From Tetragonia tetragonoides (taxonomy: Eukaryota; Streptophyta; Magnoliopsida; Caryophyllales; Aizoaceae), in NCBI GenBank assembly GCA_038025085.1, contig CM076140.1, positions 4,947,501-5,011,500 on the forward strand: 64,000 nucleotides of DNA, in the 5' to 3' direction. The position numbers and the translations under genes are program-made. The number at the start of each line of letters is the position of its first letter. Position 1 is the stretch's first letter. Under the pieces are notes generated by a model. The model saw only the letters and a list, made by a program, of their open reading frames with translations, was not told where the DNA came from and made no database searches. Below, piece by piece: positions 23,064 through 35,750 of the stretch.

Positions 23064-26000
23064 CATAGAGACAAGTCCAGGGGGAGATCAAAATCAAGGG
23101 GTAAGATCATTTGCCACTATTGTGATAAGCCAGGCCATATTCAAAAACATTGCAGGAAAATGAAGAGAGACAAGTCCAGAAAAAGGAAAGAAAAGGGTGA
23201 GACATTCGGGCAACAACAAGAAGAGAAAGATAACAACACCACTGCAATTGCAACAAGTGATGAATTATTTTTTATTGGTGACCATTGCCTAAATCTAGCT
23301 AGTGATGATTGTACTTGGGTGATTGACACGGGTGCTTCGTTTCATCTAACCTCGCACCAAGATTACTTCTCATCTTACACCAGCGGTGACTTTGGCTATG
23401 TAAAGATGGGGAATGATGGCTCATCCAAGATTGTAGGCATGGGTACAGTGTGTTTGGAGACATCCACAGGTTGCAGTTTGGTGTTGAGAGATGTCCGACA
23501 TGTTCCAGACATTCGGCTGAATTTGATATCTCCTGGGTTGCTCGATGATGCTGGTTACTCCAGCAACTTTGGTGGTGGAAAGTGCAAGCTTATCAAAGGA
23601 AGTTTGATTGTGGCTCGTGGGAGCAAGCAGAGATCCTTGTATGTGATGCAAGCTAAGTTGTGCAAAGGAGAAGTACACACAGTTGATGATTCCTCCAGCG
23701 AGTTATGGCACAAGAGACTTGGTCACATGAGTGAAAGAGGTATGCAAATGCTTGCTAAAAAGCAACTCCTTCCTGATGTTCAAGGTATGTCCTTGAAACC
23801 CTGTGTTGATTGTTTAGCTGGAAAACAACATAGGGCAGCATTTCATACTCGTCCCCCATCTAGAAGAAAACATGCATTAGATCTTGTTCACACTGATGTA
23901 TGTTCTATGGATACTAAGTCACATAGCGGTGCACTTTATTTTGTTACTTTTATTGATGATTATTCTAGAAAACTGTGGGCTTTTGTGTTGAAAATCAAAG
24001 ACCAGGTGCTACAGTTTTTCAAGCAGTTCCAGGCCAGAGTTGAGAGAGAAACAGGCCGGAAGCTCAAGTGTGTTAGAGCTGACAATGGTGGAGAGTACAG
24101 GGGTCCATTTGAAGAGTATTGCAAAGTACAGGGCATCAGGCATGAGAAGACAGTTCCCAAGACACCTCAGCTGAATGGACTTGCAGAGAGAATGAACAGA
24201 ACAATTGAAGAAAGAATTCGATGTATGCTCTCTCATGCGAAGCTGCCTAGGATTTTTGGGCCGAGGCAATGTTTACAGCAGTGTACCTCATCAACCGGTC
24301 ACCTTCAGTTCCTCTTAATGGAGATGTTCCGCAGAGAGTATGGACTGGTAAAGAGGTATCATTCAGCCACCTGAGAGTCTTTGGGTGCCTTGCATATGTT
24401 CATATTCCCAGAGATGAGAGGTCCAAGCTTGATAGCAAGACAAAGCCATGCATCTTCCTAGGGTACTCAGAGGATGAGTTTGGGTACAGATTGTGGAATC
24501 CAGTTAGCAGGAAAGTGATTAGAAGCAGAGATGTAGTGTTCTTTGAAGACAAAACCTTTGTAGATTGTGAGAAGAAGAAACAACCAGAGCCTTCTCCTAG
24601 TGACAGCGCCAACACAGATCCAATATTTCCTGAAGTAACTCCTAGAGTTCAAGGGGGACAACAACAGGAAGATGGCAATGATGATCATAACAGTGATGAT
24701 GGTGATGATGTTCAGCCACCACCAGATCATACACATGAAGAAGAACCCCATGTACAACCAGAACCACAGTTGAGGAGATCCACCAGAGAGAGACAACCTA
24801 CCTCTAAATATCCAGCAGATGAGTATGTGTTGATGACCGACGGGGGAGAACCTGAAAGCTACGAGGAGGCTATGTCACATGAGCACTGCAAGGAGTGGTA
24901 TAATGCCATGCAAGATGAGATGAAATCCTTGCATGAGAACCACACATATGACTTAGTGGAGTTGCCTAAGGGCAAGAGAGCACTCAAGAACAAATGGGTG
25001 TACAGACTGAAAACTGGAGAAGATGGTTCACCACCTAGGTACAAGGCACGTTTGGTGGTGAAAGGCTCAGGTCAAAAGAAAGGCATAGACTTTGAAGAGA
25101 TTTTCTCTCCAGTTGTGAAGATGTCTTCTGTTAGAGTTGTTCTTGGCTTAGCTGCTAGTATGGATTTGGAGGTGGAACAACTTGATGTGAAGACTGCTTT
25201 CCTCCATGGTGACTTAGAGGAGGAAATCTACATGGAGCAACCAGAAGGTTTCCAAGAGAAGGGAAGTGAGAAGCTTGTATGCCGTTTGAAAAAGAGTTTA
25301 TATGGCTTGAAACAAGCACCTCGACAATGGTACAAGAAGTTTGAGTCTTTCATGAAAGACCACAGTTTCCACAAGACACATGCAGATTCATGTGTGTTTG
25401 TGAAGCATTACGCCGGAGGTGATTTTCTCATTCTCTTACTTTATGTGGATGACATGTTGATTGTTGGACAGAATAAGGAGAAGATTGCCAACCTGAAGAG
25501 TGCCTTGAGCAAGTCCTTTGCAATGAAGGACCTTGGCCCTGCAAAGCAAATTTTGGGCATGCGTATCTCTCGTGATAGGAAGAACAAGAAGATATGGCTA
25601 TCACAAGAGAGTTACATCCAGAAGCTGCTAGAGAGGTTCAAGATGGACAAAGCTAAACCCGTGAGCTCGCCACTTGCAGGTCACATGAAGCTAAGCTCCA
25701 GCCAGTGTCCTACAAGTGAGAATGACAAGAAAGAGATGATGACGGTGCCTTATGCATCCGCCATGGGGAGTTTGATGTATGCCATGGTATGCACTAGGCC
25801 AGACATTGCACATGCCATTGAGGTTGTTAGCAGGTTCATGTCTAATCCTGGTAAGGAGCATTGGGCAGCAGTAAAGTGGATCATGCGGTATCTCAGAGGT
25901 ACTTCTAGAGTGTGTTTATGCTTTGGTCCCGGACAACCTGTGTTAGATGGCTACACAGATGCTGATTTGTCGGGTGATATTGATGCTAGTAAGTCTACCT

Positions 26001-26413
26001 CCGGATACTTGATGACATTTTCAGGGGGAGCTGTTTCATGGCAATCAAAATTGCAAAAGTGCGTTGCTCTGTCTACCACAGAATCTGAGTATATGGCAGC
26101 GGTTGAAGCTGGCAAGGAGTTTATTTGGATGAGAGATTTTCTAGAGGAGTTGGGTTTGAAACAAGACAAGTACCCTATTTATTGTGATAGTCAAAGTGCC
26201 ATCCACCTTGCCAAGAATGCAGCCTACCATTCCCGAACGAAACACATACGGAGGAGGTATCATTGGATTCAAGAAGCGGTAGAAGACAAGTCATTTGAGC
26301 TTGTGAAGATTCACACAGATCTCAACGGATCGGACATGTTGACGAAGGCCTTGCCTAAGGAGAAACTTCTTGTTTGTAGAAAGATTGCGGGCTTGGTCGA
26401 GCCCCCCATGTAG
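23064..26413 (+). pseudogene. pol: Copia pol (zinc knuckle, protease, integrase, RT, RNase H) with one frameshift
   Basis: Continues the gag frame after the TAG. Visible motifs: the zinc knuckle; protease WVIDTGASFH (about 23318); integrase zinc-binding region HKRLGHM; and integrase catalytic positions in VHTDVCS, ADNGGEY and NGLAERMNR. The frame changes at about 24253-24257, a run of five T, and continues in the frame starting near 24269. Reverse transcriptase follows, with LDVKTAFLHGDL and LLYVDDML. RNase H has DGYTDADLSGD, TESEYMA and CDSQSAIHLA. Pol ends at TAG 26411-26413, just before the purine tract. Apart from the stop and the shift the frame is intact, fitting recent loss of activity. 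Confidence 0.9.
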
Positions 26414-26417
26414 GAGT

Positions 26418-26429
26418 GAGGGGGAGATT
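26418..26429 (+). other. Polypurine tract
   Basis: The purine-rich stretch GAGGGGGAGA lies immediately before the 3' LTR, where plus-strand priming is expected. Confidence 0.8.
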
Positions 26430-27226
26430 TGTTGGAGTATCCCTCCTACATGGAGGAAGAGCCCAATTAATTTGGGTTATATTTGCTTACCATATGGGTT
26501 ATCCATATGATGTTTAAGTGAAGGGCAATTTTGTATATTCACTCACAAGTGGCTTCCCTTATAAGCCAAAAGGTTAGAAGGGCTAAGTGCAAGAGAGAGA
26601 AAGCCTAGACACTCAAAAAAATCAGGAGAAAAGTCTAGAAGAGAAGAGGAGAGAGAGAAGAGGAGCCACCCACGAATTTTGGTGCTGGCAGCCCAGAAAT
26701 CCGCCCCGATCGACGACCAAACGAACTCCGATCGTCGCGAGATTTTAGCACCTTGTTCTTGACATCCCCTTCTTCAAATCCAACGGTCAGAATTTCATTT
26801 GGAGCTCTCTAAGTCAGTTTTCTAAATTCAGCTCTTATTTTATACGAAATTGTATTTCCACTCTTTTGGGTGATGATTTGGGAGACTTGTTGTGCCAAGG
26901 TTGATCCTTGATGATTGTGAATACCTCTAGTTGATCTAGGGAAGAACTATTGTTGTACCCACTTGTTAATTTGTTGATTAGTGGAGGTTTTGGCACCGTT
27001 TGTTAACGGTCCCGTGGTTTTTTCCCCACATCGGGGTTTCCACGTAAATCCTTGCGTCTCCTTGTTTATTTACTGTTTTTTGGGCTGATTTATAGTTCCA
27101 TTTGCTGCTGTCATTTTGGTTCAATATTGTTTGGTTGCTTGAATTGGTTATTGCTCATCTTTGCATCACAACCAGGGAAAAAGTCTTTGTTGCTTCCGCT
27201 TGTGTATTTGTGTGCTTTCCCCAACA
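26430..27226 (+). repeat. 3' LTR of the Copia element
   Basis: 797 bp, same length as the 5' LTR with six transitions and no indel that I can see. Followed by the second GCTTC target copy. Confidence 0.95.
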
Positions 27227-27376
27227 GCTTCTCACTGCTTCCTCCACAGGCAATCGAGGTAGTATATGAGATACAATAATGTCATCAGACAATTACCGAC
27301 TAAAAGGACCACCCTCCTTGACTTGATGAGACAGTTTGTAGCACTTTCTTAAGCGTTTTCTGGAACCATTTGGCAT
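27227..27376 (-). pseudogene. F-box gene, 5' portion with start codon and first half of the F-box
   Basis: On the minus strand ATG 27376-27374 opens MPNGSRKRLRKCYKL and leads to the F-box half LSDDIIVSHILPRLPVEEAV, which reaches the Copia insertion. Removing the element and one target copy continues in frame into SILSRRWQKLW at 21559. A TAA at about 27301-27303 already breaks the frame eight codons or so before the insertion point's F-box core, between GGPFSR and LSDD. The gene thus carries a nonsense codon, an insertion and two downstream frameshifts. Confidence 0.78.
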
Positions 27377-27644
27377 GTCGTTCAGTTGATCTTTATTGCG
27401 ATAAATATCTTTGGTTGCACAAGAAACGTAAAGCAGCAACCTTGGAAGCTAATCCAACTGAATTGTCCAAAAAGTTTCAGCGCACCTCATAAATTGAACC
27501 TTTATGCAACAAGACTTAGCATTAGATTGCAACAATTTTAGCGGTGAACTTTATTTAATCCCCCGGGGAGGAGGCAGGGGGGAGGGGTAGTTAAGGTTTT
27601 GAACATCCACAAAAAGATTATAGACTACCATTCTACGATCTTGG

Positions 27645-27780
27645 GTTGGGTAGCGTAGTGGCGCTCCCCCACTTGTTCCCAGCAATGACCTGGGTTCAAG
27701 TCTCATTTCCATCTATATCTATTTGGAGGAAAATACTTACTCACCTCTAAGGCTCTAACAATCATAGGAGATTGTTGTGC
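27645..27780 (+). repeat. Possible tRNA-derived SINE
   Basis: An A-box-like GGTAGCGTAGTGG near 27649 and a B-box-like GGGTTCAAGTC near 27693 are about 40 bp apart, the spacing of a tRNA-derived promoter. No clear target duplication was found and the right end is uncertain. Confidence 0.4.
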
Positions 27781-28747
27781 AAGTAGACAAAGAAACTAGC
27801 TTTCATCATTCCTTTTATTTTTATTTTATTGGAAAGCATTGATCTTTATAGCAGTTGGATTGATTTCAAGCATTAATCTTTAAAAACAAGCAAACTACTC
27901 CCTCAAAAGCTGGTCAGGATTCCAAAGAGGAAGGCATGCAAAAATGTAAAAACTTGGGCATTAACAAATACCAACAGGTATAAATTCAGAACATGCCAAA
28001 ATGCAAAATTGACATCAACCAAATTACAAAACCTTCAATTGCGGCACACAGTACCAATTGAAAATGAAGAGATGGGCTGATGAAAACAATTGACATATCT
28101 ACTAACGAATCAAATACTGACCTAAATTATGCATTCAAAAAAAAAATAAAATTGACCTAATATTTATGAAAAATAGAACTATATAAGCAGATACAGAGCA
28201 AAAGAAGAGAATGAACTGTAATGGTACCGACTAGAGGAAACCGGAGAGATGATGAAGATGACGGCAAATATATGAGAGTCTTCTCTCACAATATGTGAGA
28301 TTATCTAGGTTGGTTTGATTGATGAGATCCTATTTAGATTGTTGAATTTTTTTTTATTTTGTTTGGATGGGAAGACAAGTTGGACCTTCAATTTCTAGGG
28401 AATCTCTATTTCCGAATACCTGTAGCACATTTAGTGATTATCTTCGATCGAAGGGATAATGCGTGGACACCCAGAAATTCGACGAAGTCGTGCAAGACAC
28501 CGATTACAAGTAGTAGTGCTAGGAAATATATTCATATTGTTATTTTAGATTTGCACTTGTTCGGAGAAATTTGTATTTATAAATGTATTATGATATTTCA
28601 TGAATAACAAGTTCTTTGATTGTCTCCAATTTTCGTCAGTTCCTCCAAAATTTTCTAATATCTCACACTTTCTCCCAATTTAACCCAAGGTTTAACCATT
28701 TTCAATTAACGTTTACCATTTTCATCAGTTTGAACGAGCCCTCAACC

Positions 28748-28970
28748 AAGGAGTTGTGGTTGAGTGGTAGGGACTTATCTATCATTAAATAAAGTTGAGG
28801 GTATCCACCGTCGACCACAGTGACTATTCCCCGCGCTGGCTTGTAGGCACCTCAAAGGGTGAGACAGCTGACCAAGGAATTTAAAGCTGCTCCATGCCCA
28901 AGACGAGATTCAAACCCTCGACCTTGGTTAAGGATGGATGAGTCCCTACCACTCAACCACACCTCCTTAG
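28748..28970 (-). repeat. SINE-like element with inverted copies of its own head
   Basis: 28748-28777 and 28940-28970 are near-perfect inverted copies of about 30 bp, each holding an A-box-like TGGTTGAGTGGTAG. On the minus strand a B-box-like GGTTTGAATCT lies about 40 bp inside the right arm. The element could be a foldback or two SINE heads facing away from each other. Confidence 0.5.
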
Positions 28971-29201
28971 TTAGTCTTATCCTATTTAAATTGACTCCGG
29001 ATAAATAATTGATAATTCTAAAATTTATATAGGACTCCGGAGTCAGACTAGTGAGTAGGGCAAAAAAAAAGGGAAAGAAATAAAGACGGTGCAGTCAGCA
29101 GAGACAGTAGAGCCCCGTATGGTATATTAATCGGAGTTAACAACAACCGGAACGGCGGCGAGTAAAAAGGCGAAAGGCGATTCCATCGGTTGAATCTTCC
29201 A

Positions 29202-30556
29202 ATGTCGGAGAAAAACCCTAAGTGCACCGTCTATGCTGGTGAGCTCCTTTTTTTCCCCCATTTTTGCCGATTTTGTATTCCTTCATGTTAGTTATACTCT
29301 TATCTTCTAAACAAATACTCTAACTAATTGATTTCTAAAAAAAATTGATTTCTTATTCGAAATTCTGATTGGCCGTCGAAACCCTAATTCTTGTTGAAAT
29401 TCGATTATCTGTTTTTATTGAGTTGCAATTGATAATTGGGTGAAATTGGTCTTGAGTAGTGAAATTCTGCATCCTGTATTGGTGTTAATTTAGCATGTTT
29501 CAATTATGCATCCTATATGAGTAAATAGTTTTACAGTTTGCAATTCGGTATCTGTAGCAGTTATAACTTTATTATATCCCCAATCAATAGCTTTTTCTTT
29601 GTTTTCCGGTAAAATGTTGTATGCTAATATGCTTTAACTATTCATGCATAGGCAATTTGGATGAGAGAGTTAGTGATAGGGTTCTATATGACATCCTTAT
29701 CCAAGCGGGCAGGGTAGTTGATTTGTACATTCCGCGCGACAGGGAAACAGATAAGCCTAAGGGTTTCGCCTTTGCTGAGTATGAAACAGAAGAGATTGCA
29801 GACTATGCTGTGAGGCTTTTCACTGGTCTCGTGACTCTCTACAACCGGACATTGAAGTTTGCGGTCCGTCCCATCTTTTCACCTTTTTGTTAGTCATTTC
29901 TATCTCACATTGCATTTCTGTTGCGTGTTCTTATATGAGCTATGGCATCATAATGAGGCAATCAAGATATCTTGCTAGACAAATAGAAAAATCGGTGAAT
30001 TAGTTTTCTGTATTATGCTAGCAGTTTTCATGGCCGAATTTAGTTTTCTGTGTTATGCTAACAGTTTGACCTTGCTGGCAGATCTCTGGGCAAGATAAGC
30101 AATCTGCGAACATGGGCTCACTAAACTCACCCTTTAAGTCGAGGTTTCAGCCAGCACCTTTTAGTGGTATGGAAGATCCTCATCATTCGACAAGGTTGTC
30201 ATCATCTTATAGATTTTCTACCAACACTGCACACTATGAGCAAGGTAATTTTCATTTCCTCTAACTTTTACTTCTCTCCTCTCCTCCCCTCGATTTGCTG
30301 ATGATTGAATAATAATTTGCTTTCTATTTCTCTCTTTTTCTTTTCTTTCACTTAGTCATGTCTTTTGATTTGTTGTAGTTTGTTGCTTGGTTTTTATATG
30401 TAATTTCTTTTGTATTCAGAATTGCTTCCCCCTGGAGTAGGGCAAGATTCTAATGCATTTAGGTCTCGTCACGATGGTCAAAATAATGATTACACTCGAA
30501 GAGAACTTGGGTCCACATTGGATAGTATTAACCGCTCTAGGATTGGTCGCTATTAA
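29202..30556 (+). CDS. RRM protein, RBM7-like (candidate NEXT complex subunit)
   Basis: Four exons, 29202-29238, 29652-29863, 30082-30244, 30420-30556, give 182 residues. One RNA recognition motif lies at about residues 8-85, with RNP2-like VYAGNL and RNP1-like KGFAFAEY. ERVSDRVLYDILIQAGRV and DLYIPRDRETDKPKG are conserved in the plant protein I recall as the RBM7 homologue (At4g10110 type). SF3B4 is a related alternative but has two RRMs. In the NEXT complex RBM7 binds RNA and feeds it to the MTR4/exosome in the nucleus. The C-terminal half is Ser/Arg-rich and low in structure, ending RIGRY. All intron phases agree. Confidence 0.82.
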
Positions 30557-32592
30557 ACAAGTGAGTCAGTCACTTACCTGTTATCTAGTGTCCCTTCCTT
30601 CTTACTATCTTCCCTAAGAATGGCTTGGAAGCATCTCTGACTTGTACCTTAAGATTAGCTTGTCTAGTTTACTCCTTATAGTGCTAGATTTCGCTAGCAC
30701 CAGGTAGTGTAATGCTGTGTTGTTGTTCCATGTAGTGGCAAATGTATGAGAATTTGTGTTATATTGTCATGTGTTACTTTCCATGCCCATGCTTCTTGTC
30801 AAATGATGTGACAGATCTGTAATGGTCGATACTATCTTTATTGCAAATATCACATATTCTTGAGCCTTAATCATGGCATTTATTTTAATTGCAATTGCAA
30901 TGAAGTCAAAGCTCATAATATACCTGTTAACTGCTGTGAAGATTACTGCAAGCTAAGGCTAGTAGTAGTGAGTAAATAGATGATGTTTGTTAGGTCACAA
31001 CTTAATATAGCATTTTCGGGTAGGTTGGTCAAAGTTTGGTGGACATCATGTAGCTCTAAATAGAGTTGGGTCAGCGGAAAAGTGAGGGTTTGCTAGAATA
31101 TAGAGCAAAAGGATACTTTGGAAAAAAGAAAAGGGAAGATAGCCTTTCAAGAATGCAGGTCATTAGATCTTCAGCCAGGCTGTGGATCTCCTAACGTCAA
31201 TTTTATGTGCCATGGTCTTTTTTAGCTTGTCAGTGATCTTGAGTTCTTGACCCTTGACACGCCTGAGTTCGCATGGCAAAAACACATAATTTGCATGGGA
31301 GGTCTTGAGTGTTTTCTGGTCCACAATATTCGAAGAGTTTGTGATGGAAATAATACTTTTTTCTGGTTACTTTAAGAAGATTGAATTGATGCTTCACACT
31401 GCCTTTGTGCACAAGTCTAGTAATGAAAGTTGTATTAGACTAGCGTCTGGGCATCCATTTTGTTAAAATATTGTAGAAGAAGCTGTTGTAGCACTTCCTG
31501 TCTGTAGGTCTAGGATTCCAAGATCTGCACTTTACTTTTGACACCACCCGACTTGGAGAATGTCTGGGCGTCTGGCACTAAATTGATGCTCGTTTACCAG
31601 AGAGTATTGTAACAAATCCACAATCTAGGGTGGTTGCGGTGGTGGGGAAGGTGTGGGTTGGGTCCTAGTGTTTCATGACGTGCTGAATAGGTGTTGAGGT
31701 TACTGTTCAGCTATCTTTGTTTTGATAGTTCTTAACCTGTTTGCAAACAGCCAAACACCAGAGGTCAGGTGTTTACTCACGGAATTTTCTAGTTTTGACT
31801 ATATTTCCTTGGGCTTCCATGATCTTTTTAAAATATCTGTGAAGTTTAGTTTTTCCTGGTTTTTCTTTGCTTTTATGGGCTTTTTGCATTCTTTTTCCAA
31901 TTATCCCATGTTCACATTTCTCTTTGTGACATTTGGTTTCCCTCCACTTTTTTGCATTCCTTAGCTATTTTCATCTTGTGGTTCTAGTGCTTGTGTTTGT
32001 GACTTGTGTGGTGCAATTTAGAAGCTGTGTGTTCCTGGTGAGTTAATGGAGTGTGGCATACTTAATGTGGATGGTATGGCAGCTCTACTGTTGAGCTACT
32101 TTCTCTGTTTTATGATTAAGGTAGTTCAAGATGAGTGGATTTTTAAGGGGTTTGCTTATTGAGGGTTTTTACTGAATGGAGTTTGAAATGCCTGTTCTGT
32201 ACATGCCTTTCTAGAGATCTTTTTAGAGCTTAACCATCAACGTATGCCTTTGGTGGTTATTGGATTTGAAAGATGCTGCAATCAGTAGAGGGTGAATAAA
32301 ATGAAAAAGAAATTGAAATAGGTAAAGGAAAGAAATTGAGAAGGAAATATAAATTGAAAATAAAGGAAGCAAAAGAGTTGGCATTGATAACTATGAATGA
32401 AAGAACATACACTAATCCCATGGGCAATTGCCAGCATTGGGTGATTTTCCATATTAGGGACAAGTGAGAGAAAGGAGAATAAAACTTGCTCGGCTGTTTA
32501 GTCTTTTTTTTTTCCTTCTTTTTTCTTGTTAACTGGCAGTGGGTCATTCTTTGTCACCTTACAATATATAAGTTGTAGGTCAGGTGATAGCA
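30557..32592. other. Intergenic region between convergent genes
   Basis: The RBM7-like trailer, then AT-rich sequence up to the CEL1 stop codon on the other strand. ORFs at 31230-31412, 31722-31964 and 32257-32547 show no domain. I see nothing else. Confidence 0.45.
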
Positions 32593-35070
32593 TTATATCC
32601 TGGCAAAGTCAGCAAGGGATCCAACAATAGCAGCATTTATATATGTGGCAGGCTCTGAGTGGCTATAGTCGGTGCGATCATCAGTATAGACATCATTCTG
32701 GTTAGGACCTCCAACAATTGCCCCTGTTAGAAGGTTAGGATTAGGATTGGAAGAGTAGTAGTATGGTTGGAAACCACTGCTGCAACCAATGGCTTGGCGA
32801 TGACTGGCCAATGAGGGCAACGAGGCAGACCTGTGGTGAACTCTTTTGGGATAGTTTCCACCGTACCCTACCATGTATGACATCTTCATTGGGTTCTTTC
32901 CAAGTATGTAGTCTATCTGTAAATAATCATGTATATTTTCTCATTTGATGACTTGAACTAGTGATAAGAATAGAAGTTGAGAGAAACTGTGAAAGAAAAG
33001 GACGGATGGGAATTTTAAGGTCTGTTTGGCCTAGCTTCTAAGTGCTACCAACTTGTACTTTTCCATTCACATCCCTCCTCCACCAGACCACCACCCCTCT
33101 TCCTTGTCTTGCTCCTTCGCTTTTAAATTATAGGTAGTTGAAATGGGGCTAGAAGTTTGTGTTACACAATTGCAACTCTAACTTGTAGCCCCTTTTCAAC
33201 TTATAAGAAATTAGAAGTGAAGCAGGACAAGGGGTTGGAGAGGAGTGATGAGAGGGACAAGTAAAAGTTAGTAGAAGTTGGCGAAACAGCTTGTAGTCGG
33301 TGGATGAACACACACCTGTCTTTTGGCAAGGCGTCTCAAGGTGGTTGGAGTGACCAGGACAGAGCCGCAGGTAAACGTGTGCTTGGAAACCTTCATTAAC
33401 TTCGAATAAGTGCTGAGCAGAAAGGTGATGGACGTCACGTATTGGAGATTGCTTCCGCTAAGCTTAATCATTAGACCACCTGACATGTACTTGCATGTTC
33501 ATTAATGATGAGGGACATATGAAATGTGCAGCAATTTAACTATGTGAGTATACAAACTGAAAAGAAGTGTACCTGGTGTGTATTGGGTGGAGGTAGAAGG
33601 GCTGTTGGGCAATATGTGGCACATGAAGTCCTCTGCTGCTTGCTTGAAAGACTCAAATTTCTTGTCATTGTTTAGTAATGCTCCCTAAAAAGGAAAAGGA
33701 GGGGGTCTCCATTCAATTTTTATTTTTTATATATATTATTTATCCAGGAAAAAAAGTGCAAAATGAAACCGGGTCGGAGACGTTTTCATTTTGCTAGATT
33801 GCATTACCCTAGAGAGGAGAACACGGGCACCAGCAAACTTGTTGTCCCAACTGAAGATGTCAACCGCATCATTAGCTCCTAACGAATTCAAAAAATTCAA
33901 GTAGTAGACCTGTTTAGTTGCTCTAAAAAGCCAAGCTGCTCCCCATAGCAGCTCATCCTTGTACCCTGAATAGGAGCAGTAGAAAGGGCAGACAGCCGAT
34001 CGAAGTGAGTCACTGTAAGCTCCCCTGTACTGTATAGCAAACTGCATCACTTTCTTTGCAGTTGCCAAGAGTAGACCTGCATACTTTTTGTCAGAGCTTC
34101 GGAAAACTAAAGAAGCTGCAGCAAGTGCAGCTGCAGTTTCAGCAGCAACATCAGACCCCGGGTTGCTAGCAGAGACAGAATAGACAGTTCGGGCAGTGTC
34201 CATATCTTCTGGTCGCTCCCAGCATTGGTGATCTAAGTTGGGGTCACCTACCCCGACATAGAGCTTGCCTGGGGTGGCAGTTGCACATTTGAGAAGGTAG
34301 TTGGTGGACCAACGAATGGCGTCCTTAGCTTCGTTTAAGTGGGGCCCCATGTTGCCTCCAAACTCCAACACTCCCCATGATAACATGGTTGTTGTGTAGG
34401 CCATTGGAAAGTTGAATTTCACATTGTCCCCTGCGTCATAGTAGCCTCCTGATAGATCCACCTGATGTCATTTGAAACACAGAAGTTTGTGTCAGAGTTC
34501 GGATATCTTTATTTTGGTTTTGACTATTGAAGTGGTCTTACACAACACACTGTCTATGAGTACGAGGATGGAAGGTTATGGAGGGACATGGAGAAGAATA
34601 GAAGACTCATCAACATCGTTTGGATGATTTAGAAACGGGTAGCAAAAGGGAAAGTCAGTTATAACTTAAGTGCAACATGTCATATGCTTTAATATATTAC
34701 AGTTTCAAAGGTTAACTCGAGTTTTTTTAGTTATCCTATTCCATATGGGACTAGTATTTACTCTCTATTACCTACTATTAGAAGAAGGGAAATAAGGGAA
34801 CAATAGGGAGTGGAGTTGAGTTGAGAAGTGTAACAAACATACGCCGGCAAGAGAACCATCAGCAATGCCGGAGTCGGATCGCCAGTTGAGCACTTGGTTA
34901 GGAGGGAGCTTCCCAGACCTTTGGCCTTGGAAGAACAAGATGGATTTGGCCAAGGCGTCTCTGTAGTTAGGCTTTCCGTTCACTATTGTGACACCTGAAA
35001 ACAAGGAATAAACCACCAAGGACAACGAGAACAGGCTTAAGTAGCTATAAGAACCCATTCTCGTTGCCAT
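32593..35070 (-). CDS. CEL1: Endo-1,4-beta-glucanase, GH9, CEL1-like
   Basis: A secreted GH9 cellulase that loosens cell walls in growing tissue. Five exons: 35070-34843, 34461-33808, 33684-33573, 33479-33316, 32916-32593, giving 493 residues, the usual length. A signal peptide is visible ([16 protein letters not shown]) with the mature protein near [11 protein letters not shown]. Conserved motifs: [16 protein letters not shown] with the catalytic DAGD aspartates, [35 protein letters not shown], the KRVHHRS active-site histidine, and [18 protein letters not shown] with the catalytic acid. No KORRIGAN-type membrane anchor and no C-terminal CBM49 are present. Every splice junction keeps frame, so the gene looks intact. 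From memory the closest relative is Arabidopsis CEL1 (At1g70710). Confidence 0.93.
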
Positions 35071-35176
35071 TTACACCTATGTTAACTTATGTCTACTGTT
35101 ATGATACTACTAATTAATCTATTCTAAAACAAACTTAAGCTTTTCTCGTACTGATGAACCCTTAACGTGCATTGAA

Positions 35177-35188
35177 CTATATATATAG
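35177..35188 (-). promoter_or_regulatory. Probable TATA box of the CEL1-like gene
   Basis: CTATATATATAG lies about 107 bp upstream of the ATG on the minus strand, which would give a leader of about 75 nt. Confidence 0.6.
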
Positions 35189-35750
35189 TGGAACTGGATG
35201 CAAAGAGGACTGAGGAGGCCTCAGTCTAGAGGATCATGCTGCATGAATTTAGGCTTTCTAAGTAAGGCTCCTTTTCGTAGTAGTTCTTATTAGACGCTAA
35301 CTAATTTCAAAGGCCCTATTTTACTATTCTCTAATTTAGTCCCCTTATTGGGATTTTGCTTGGTTCATTGAGCTTTCTTGTTTATTGTTCTCAGAGTTCA
35401 AGGATTTAATTAGGTGATCCATTTGTCTTTGTGTGGCATGTATTTAGTGGTCCATTTTCATTACTGTAAGTATATAGTTCAACTGTTACCAACTTGTACC
35501 TTTTGTTAGGAGAATAGTAGTCTGACTTTCAGGAGAAGTGACTTAATACTTCAGATTAGAGGATTTGTAAGAGTAAAATAATGGGCACAAATCCTATCCT
35601 GAGCTCACTTCGATAGCTTAAGCTTTGATGTGTTTACTTTCACATTTTAACATGCATTTTAACTTTCACACTTTCACATTTTAGTTGCTGATCAATAATG
35701 TAGAGGACAACAACAGATCATAACATGCATTTGTTTGTCAATAAGTATTG

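Larger units (their letters stand above)
21565..27226 (+). mobile_element. Full-length Ty1/Copia LTR retrotransposon, Tnt1/Tork type
   Basis: Two 797-bp LTRs begin TGTTGG and end CCAACA. The element has a 5-bp target duplication, a primer binding site, a purine tract, and gag then pol in Copia order (protease, integrase, reverse transcriptase, RNase H). The proteins resemble the Tnt1/Tork lineage. The LTRs differ at six positions, all transitions, about 0.75%. At 0.7-1.3 x 10^-8 substitutions per site per year that gives roughly 0.3-0.5 million years. Coding is broken by an in-frame stop after gag and a frameshift in the integrase region. The element lies inside the F-box domain of a minus-strand gene. 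Confidence 0.96.
27377..29201. other. Intergenic region with SINE-like repeats
   Basis: Upstream of the broken F-box gene and of the RBM7-like gene. Two pol III-type repeats are listed separately (27645-27780 and 28748-28970). The rest is AT-rich with no convincing ORF. 29080-29201 is the leader of the next gene. Confidence 0.45.
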
